This document shows, piece by piece, positions 61,904-64,000 of a stretch of 64,000 nt of DNA. The notes below the pieces were generated by a model. The model saw only the letters and a program-made list of their open reading frames with translations. It was not told the DNA's origin and ran no database searches. The stretch's first letter is position 1. Every line of letters starts with the position of its first letter. The stretch covers positions 266,102-330,101 of the forward strand of contig NZ_PYFX01000007.1 of NCBI RefSeq assembly GCF_003020115.1. The letters are read 5' to 3'. A program made the position numbers and the translations under genes. This stretch comes from Bradyrhizobium sp. MOS002. GTDB taxonomy: Bacteria > Pseudomonadota > Alphaproteobacteria > Rhizobiales > Xanthobacteraceae.

Positions 61904-62290
61904 TCATTCGCCGGAGGGCGGCGCGCCGAACCCGTCGGCCGGCACGTAAAGCTTGACCGGGCGGATTTCATAGACCGCGGACGGATTGACCTGGCGCAGC
62001 GTCCGCGCGGCCGCGATGGCCTCCTCATCCGTGTCGTATTCGACGAGGTGGAAGCCCAGAAGCTGCTCCTTGGTCTCGGCAAACGGGCCGTCCAGCACCA
62101 CGCCCGCGCCGGGGCCACGCAAGGTGCGGGCCTTTCGCGTCCCATCCAGGCGGGCGGCCGGGCCGAAATGTCCGCTTGCTCGGAGGGGCGCCTGAACCTC
62201 GATGACTTTGGCCACGACCGCGGCGTCCTTCTCGGGCGTCCAGGACAAGATCTCGTCTTCCACGTGATAGGCCAGGATGGCGTAAAGCAT
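61904..62290 (-). CDS. YciI-family (YCII-related) protein
   Basis: 128 residues, ferredoxin-like alpha/beta fold. The signature DGPFAETKEQLLGFHLVE and an ending with IRPVKLYVPADGFG are typical. Often adjacent to ECF sigma factors; none is here. ATG 62290 has GAGG 5 nt upstream; the GTG at 62296 is less likely. Confidence 0.9.
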   Translation of the reverse strand: MLYAILAYHVEDEILSWTPEKDAAVVAKVIEVQAPLRASGHFGPAARLDGTRKARTLRGPGAGVVLDGPFAETKEQLLGFHLVEYDTDEEAIAAARTLRQVNPSAVYEIRPVKLYVPADGFGAPPSGE

Positions 62291-62486
62291 CGTCACCTCG
62301 TTGATTTTCGCTGCGCGCGTCCAAAGGACGTATCACCACCGTCGCGGCCGACAATGGGGCTGGAGAAAATATTGCGTCGCGGGTCCGGCGACGAAACCTT
62401 CCCGAAACCCGATTGCGGCCGAAAGGTGTGAACGCAGCCCGAATGCGGCGCGACTGATGGCCACCAAGAACACTTCGGAGGCGGCC

Positions 62487-62666
62487 ATGTCGACCATCAA
62501 GATCATCTGCGACGCGCGTCGGGCGGGAAAGTCGGACGCTGCGGATCTGCATGACCAGAGCGGCCACCACCGCTATTACGGCAGCTCGGCCGAGAGCGGC
62601 GGCGAGCGCATCGTCGAAAGCAGGCGCGGCAAGCGCCCGCGCGCAATGAGCGTTTGCGGTTTCTAA
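62487..62666 (+). CDS. Small polar protein
   Basis: 59 residues: MSTIKIICDARRAGKSDAAD continuing in a polar Gly/His/Ser-rich chain to RAMSVCGF. GGAGG lies 5 nt before the ATG, which decides the start. No family recognised. Confidence 0.5.
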   Translation: MSTIKIICDARRAGKSDAADLHDQSGHHRYYGSSAESGGERIVESRRGKRPRAMSVCGF

Positions 62667-62695
62667 GCCCAACGCTTGCGAAACATCCTGTGACC

Positions 62696-62899
62696 ATGAA
62701 CGTCGTGCAGATATCGATCGCCGCGATGCCGTTCCTGCTCTCGCTCGCGAGCAGGTCCGGCAAGGCGATCGCGCCATGTCTGCTTGCGGGCATCTTCACT
62801 GTGCTGCTCGGCAGCGAGCCGCCGCGGGCGGCCATGGCCTGGTGCGTCGGGCTGTTGATCGCCGCGGTAGCGCTGCGGGAGCGGCTTCGCACGACCTGA
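62696..62899 (+). CDS. Small hydrophobic membrane protein
   Basis: 67 residues with two hydrophobic helices (VVQISIAAMPFLLSLA; IAPCLLAGIFTVLLG; AAMAWCVGLLIAAVAL), ending RERLRTT. No clear Shine-Dalgarno, but composition and frame fit. 30 bp downstream of the previous small gene. Confidence 0.5.
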   Translation: MNVVQISIAAMPFLLSLASRSGKAIAPCLLAGIFTVLLGSEPPRAAMAWCVGLLIAAVALRERLRTT

Positions 62900-62923
62900 G
62901 CCGTCGAGCCGCCCTCATGATTC

Positions 62924-62960
62924 CAAAAGAAAAGGCGCGGCGGGGAGGCCCCGTCGCGCC
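62924..62960 (-). terminator. Rho-independent terminator of rreB
   Basis: Read on the minus strand: GGCGCGACGGGG, loop CCT, CCCCGCCGCGCC (one G-U pair) followed by TTTTCTTTT. Strong stem plus U tract ending near 62925. The convergent small gene may also use the hairpin. Confidence 0.9.
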
Positions 62961-63020
62961 CGATTCTTGCTCGCTGGTCCAGGGCTGAGAGCGCCCCGAT
63001 GCCAAGCCTTTCTTCAAAGC

Positions 63021-63065
63021 TTAGCGGGCGATCCCAGCGAGGTGACAGCGCTTGGTAAGAGACAC
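63021..63065 (-). CDS. rreB: rreB: 14-residue leader-type peptide
   Basis: Minus strand from GTG 63065: MSLTKRCHLAGIAR and TAA. The 17 bases 63065-63081 (minus strand GAAAGGAGGTGATCCAG) are complementary to the end of alphaproteobacterial 16S rRNA, which reads CTGGATCACCTCCTTTC. I recall rreB of Bradyrhizobiaceae as having exactly a 14-codon ORF, GTG start, 17-nt Shine-Dalgarno and about 165-nt transcript. Here the promoter at 63101-63129 and the terminator at 62924-62960 give about 168 nt. In the published work, the gene was reported to be translated weakly and regulated at the ribosome. Easily missed by annotation. Confidence 0.92.
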   Translation of the reverse strand: MSLTKRCHLAGIAR

Positions 63066-63081
63066 TGGATCACCTCCTTTC
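63066..63081 (-). promoter_or_regulatory. Extended Shine-Dalgarno sequence of rreB
   Basis: On the minus strand GAAAGGAGGTGATCCA, continuing one base into the GTG. It is complementary to the 3' end of 16S rRNA without a gap. Confidence 0.92.
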
Positions 63082-63100
63082 GTTGGTTGCGGAAGATTTC

Positions 63101-63129
63101 AATATAGGCGGCAATTCCGGTGTTGTTAA
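63101..63129 (-). promoter_or_regulatory. rreB promoter
   Basis: Minus strand TTAACA (63129-63124), 17-bp spacer, TATATT (63106-63101). Transcription would begin at about 63094 and end at the terminator after about 168 nt. Confidence 0.75.
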
Positions 63130-63254
63130 GGGGAGGCGGGTCGGGAGGAACCAGCGGCCGTTCGCAAGGCCGGGCGGCGCCGGAAAGTCCTCAATTGGGC
63201 AGTTGATCCTGGGTAGTTGAGACCGCCGCCCGACCGTGTTAGGGAGCCCCTGTC

Positions 63255-63328
63255 GCGGGTGTAGCTCAATGGTAGAGCAGCAGCCTTCCAAGCTGAATAC
63301 GAGGGTTCGATTCCCTTCACCCGCTCCA
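63255..63328 (+). tRNA. tRNA-Gly(TCC)
   Basis: Acceptor GCGGGTG, D arm TAGCTCAATGGTAGAGCA, anticodon arm CAGCCTTCCAAGCTG with TCC, T arm AGGGTTCGATTCCCT, encoded CCA at 63326-63328. 74 nt. Confidence 0.97.
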
Positions 63329-63470
63329 ATGCTTTCAAAGCTGCTGATAGCAGATGTCGGGACGAACTCTCATAGCCAGGCAAGCGACGGACAGCCTTGT
63401 TCCATACGCCGGCTTGAAATGTTGTTAACCGTCTACCGGCAGGATGCCGCTCCGAAATCGGAGGAGCACG

Positions 63471-63683
63471 ATGTCTGATCTGGAGCAAAACATTCGCGAA
63501 CGGGCGTACCAGCTGTGGGTTGAAAACGGCTGTGAGCACGGTAAGGCCGAGATGCATTGGCTAGATGCTCAGCGCGAAGTCCTTGCAGCTGCACTCGGAG
63601 GTGTGGCTCGCTTGTCGAATACCGGGAGCGGTAAGTTGAAGGCCAAGGCGAGCGCTCCCCGGAAAAAGCGGCGAGCTGCCTAG
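63471..63683 (+). CDS. DUF2934 protein
   Basis: 70 residues. LEQNIRERAYQLWVENGCEH with EMHWLDAQREVL matches DUF2934, a short helical family of rhizobia often linked to stress responses. ATG 63471 with GGAGGAGC; the Lys/Arg-rich tail may bind nucleic acid. Confidence 0.85.
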   Translation: MSDLEQNIRERAYQLWVENGCEHGKAEMHWLDAQREVLAAALGGVARLSNTGSGKLKAKASAPRKKRRAA

Positions 63684-63735
63684 CCCAACGCTTCTTGGCC
63701 TTAGCGACCGGCGCCGAGCGCAGGCAACCCCGAGC

Positions 63736-63909
63736 TCAATTGGTTCGGTCGCCGCGCCTGGCCTTCTTGGGTGACGCAACACCTCGCTCCCGGCGAGACT
63801 TCGCAGGAGCTTCAGGTTCGATCCCGTTCTGCCGGTCGAACTTCCTGATCCATGATTGAATGTAGCCCGGATCATCCGGACAAAGCTGCTCAAGTAAACG
63901 AAGGTTCTG
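63736..63909 (-). pseudogene. C-terminal part of a gene cut by the IS element
   Basis: Minus strand, open from the IS edge at 63909 to TGA at 63736-63738: 57 residues with natural composition (PDDPGYIQSWIRKFDRQNG, then a Lys/Arg/Pro-rich tail ARRGDRTN). It has no start codon and its N-terminal part must be on the far side of the element. I do not recognise the family. Confidence 0.6.
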
Positions 63910-64000
63910 TGAGCTGCTGCCGGTTTGATGGACAGCGGGTTAAGCTAATCCCACCTTGCGCTCGAACTCAACAGGGCTGAGGTAACCGATCGTCGAGTGA
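63910..64000 (-). mobile_element. IS3-family insertion sequence, 3' end (partial)
   Basis: The edge sequence TGAGCTGCTGCCGGTTTGAT (63910-63929) begins TG, as IS3-family ends do, and resembles their inverted repeats. Behind it is the end of the transposase gene. The rest of the element is outside the window. Confidence 0.8.
63940..64000 (-). CDS. IS3-family transposase OrfB, C-terminal fragment
   Basis: Minus strand, coding to a TAA at 63940-63942. The last residues HSTIGYLSPVEFERKVGLA are the DDE transposase tail common to IS3-family OrfB. Truncated by the window edge, not necessarily in the genome. Confidence 0.9.
   Translation of the reverse strand, partial: HSTIGYLSPVEFERKVGLA

Noticed and set aside
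63066..63081. Remnant of a 16S rRNA gene
   Set aside because: Only the last 17 bases match and the surrounding sequence does not; the position right before a short gene, with its own promoter and terminator, shows a Shine-Dalgarno sequence.

Overview
The window looks like chromosomal DNA of a Bradyrhizobium-type alphaproteobacterium (Nitrobacteraceae). The DNA is GC-rich with strong third-position GC. The housekeeping genes (thrS, folE, hisI, nadK, rlmB) are of alphaproteobacterial type. There are many short Bradyrhizobium-style secreted or membrane proteins and several palindromic intergenic repeats. A 14-codon gene with a 17-nt Shine-Dalgarno sequence matches rreB, which I recall as described only in this family. 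The species assignment is from memory of gene families, not from a search.

Layout. 1-5.0 kb: patatin-like lipase, a secreted protein, and a zinc-independent alcohol dehydrogenase divergent from a LysR regulator. 5.1-13.1 kb: an accessory island with a tyrosine integrase, AlpA-like protein, phage replication initiator with five 19-bp iterons inside its gene, HNH nuclease, HK97-like capsid protein and a truncated VRR-NUC nuclease. Portal, large terminase and tail genes are absent, so it is an eroded prophage or a capsid-carrying satellite-like element. Its flanks look like two halves of one dispersed chromosomal repeat. 13.5-23.8 kb: c-di-GMP enzyme, serine hydrolase, nitroreductase, thrS, MFS exporter, GrlR-like protein, lipoprotein hydrolase. 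24-30.4 kb: amino-acid permease, then an XRE-cupin regulator divergent from an MHS transporter, MOSC protein and flavin/2Fe-2S reductase that look like one operon. 30.4-42.7 kb: yidD, IscU-like scaffold, folE-hisI, lytic transglycosylase-like protein, DUF2336 protein, nadK-response regulator-Hpt cluster, S10 peptidase, beta-lactamase-fold hydrolase, TPR protein.

42.9-52.4 kb: many short secreted or membrane proteins, an outer-membrane beta-barrel, a chemoreceptor, a methyltransferase, a GFA protein and tRNA-Thr. 52.5-64 kb: rlmB, tRNA-Tyr, a flavin monooxygenase, a LysR regulator divergent (across a clear T-N11-A box) from an MFS-GAF-amidohydrolase operon, a UvrD-type helicase, a TMEM175-like channel, a YciI protein, rreB with its own promoter and terminator, tRNA-Gly, a DUF2934 protein, and an IS3-family element running off the right end that has cut into an ORF.

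The most unusual items are the intragenic iteron cluster with its neighbouring AT-rich stretch and apparent frameshift in the initiator gene, the reduced gene content of the island, the unannotated rreB unit, and the MHS-MOSC-reductase operon.
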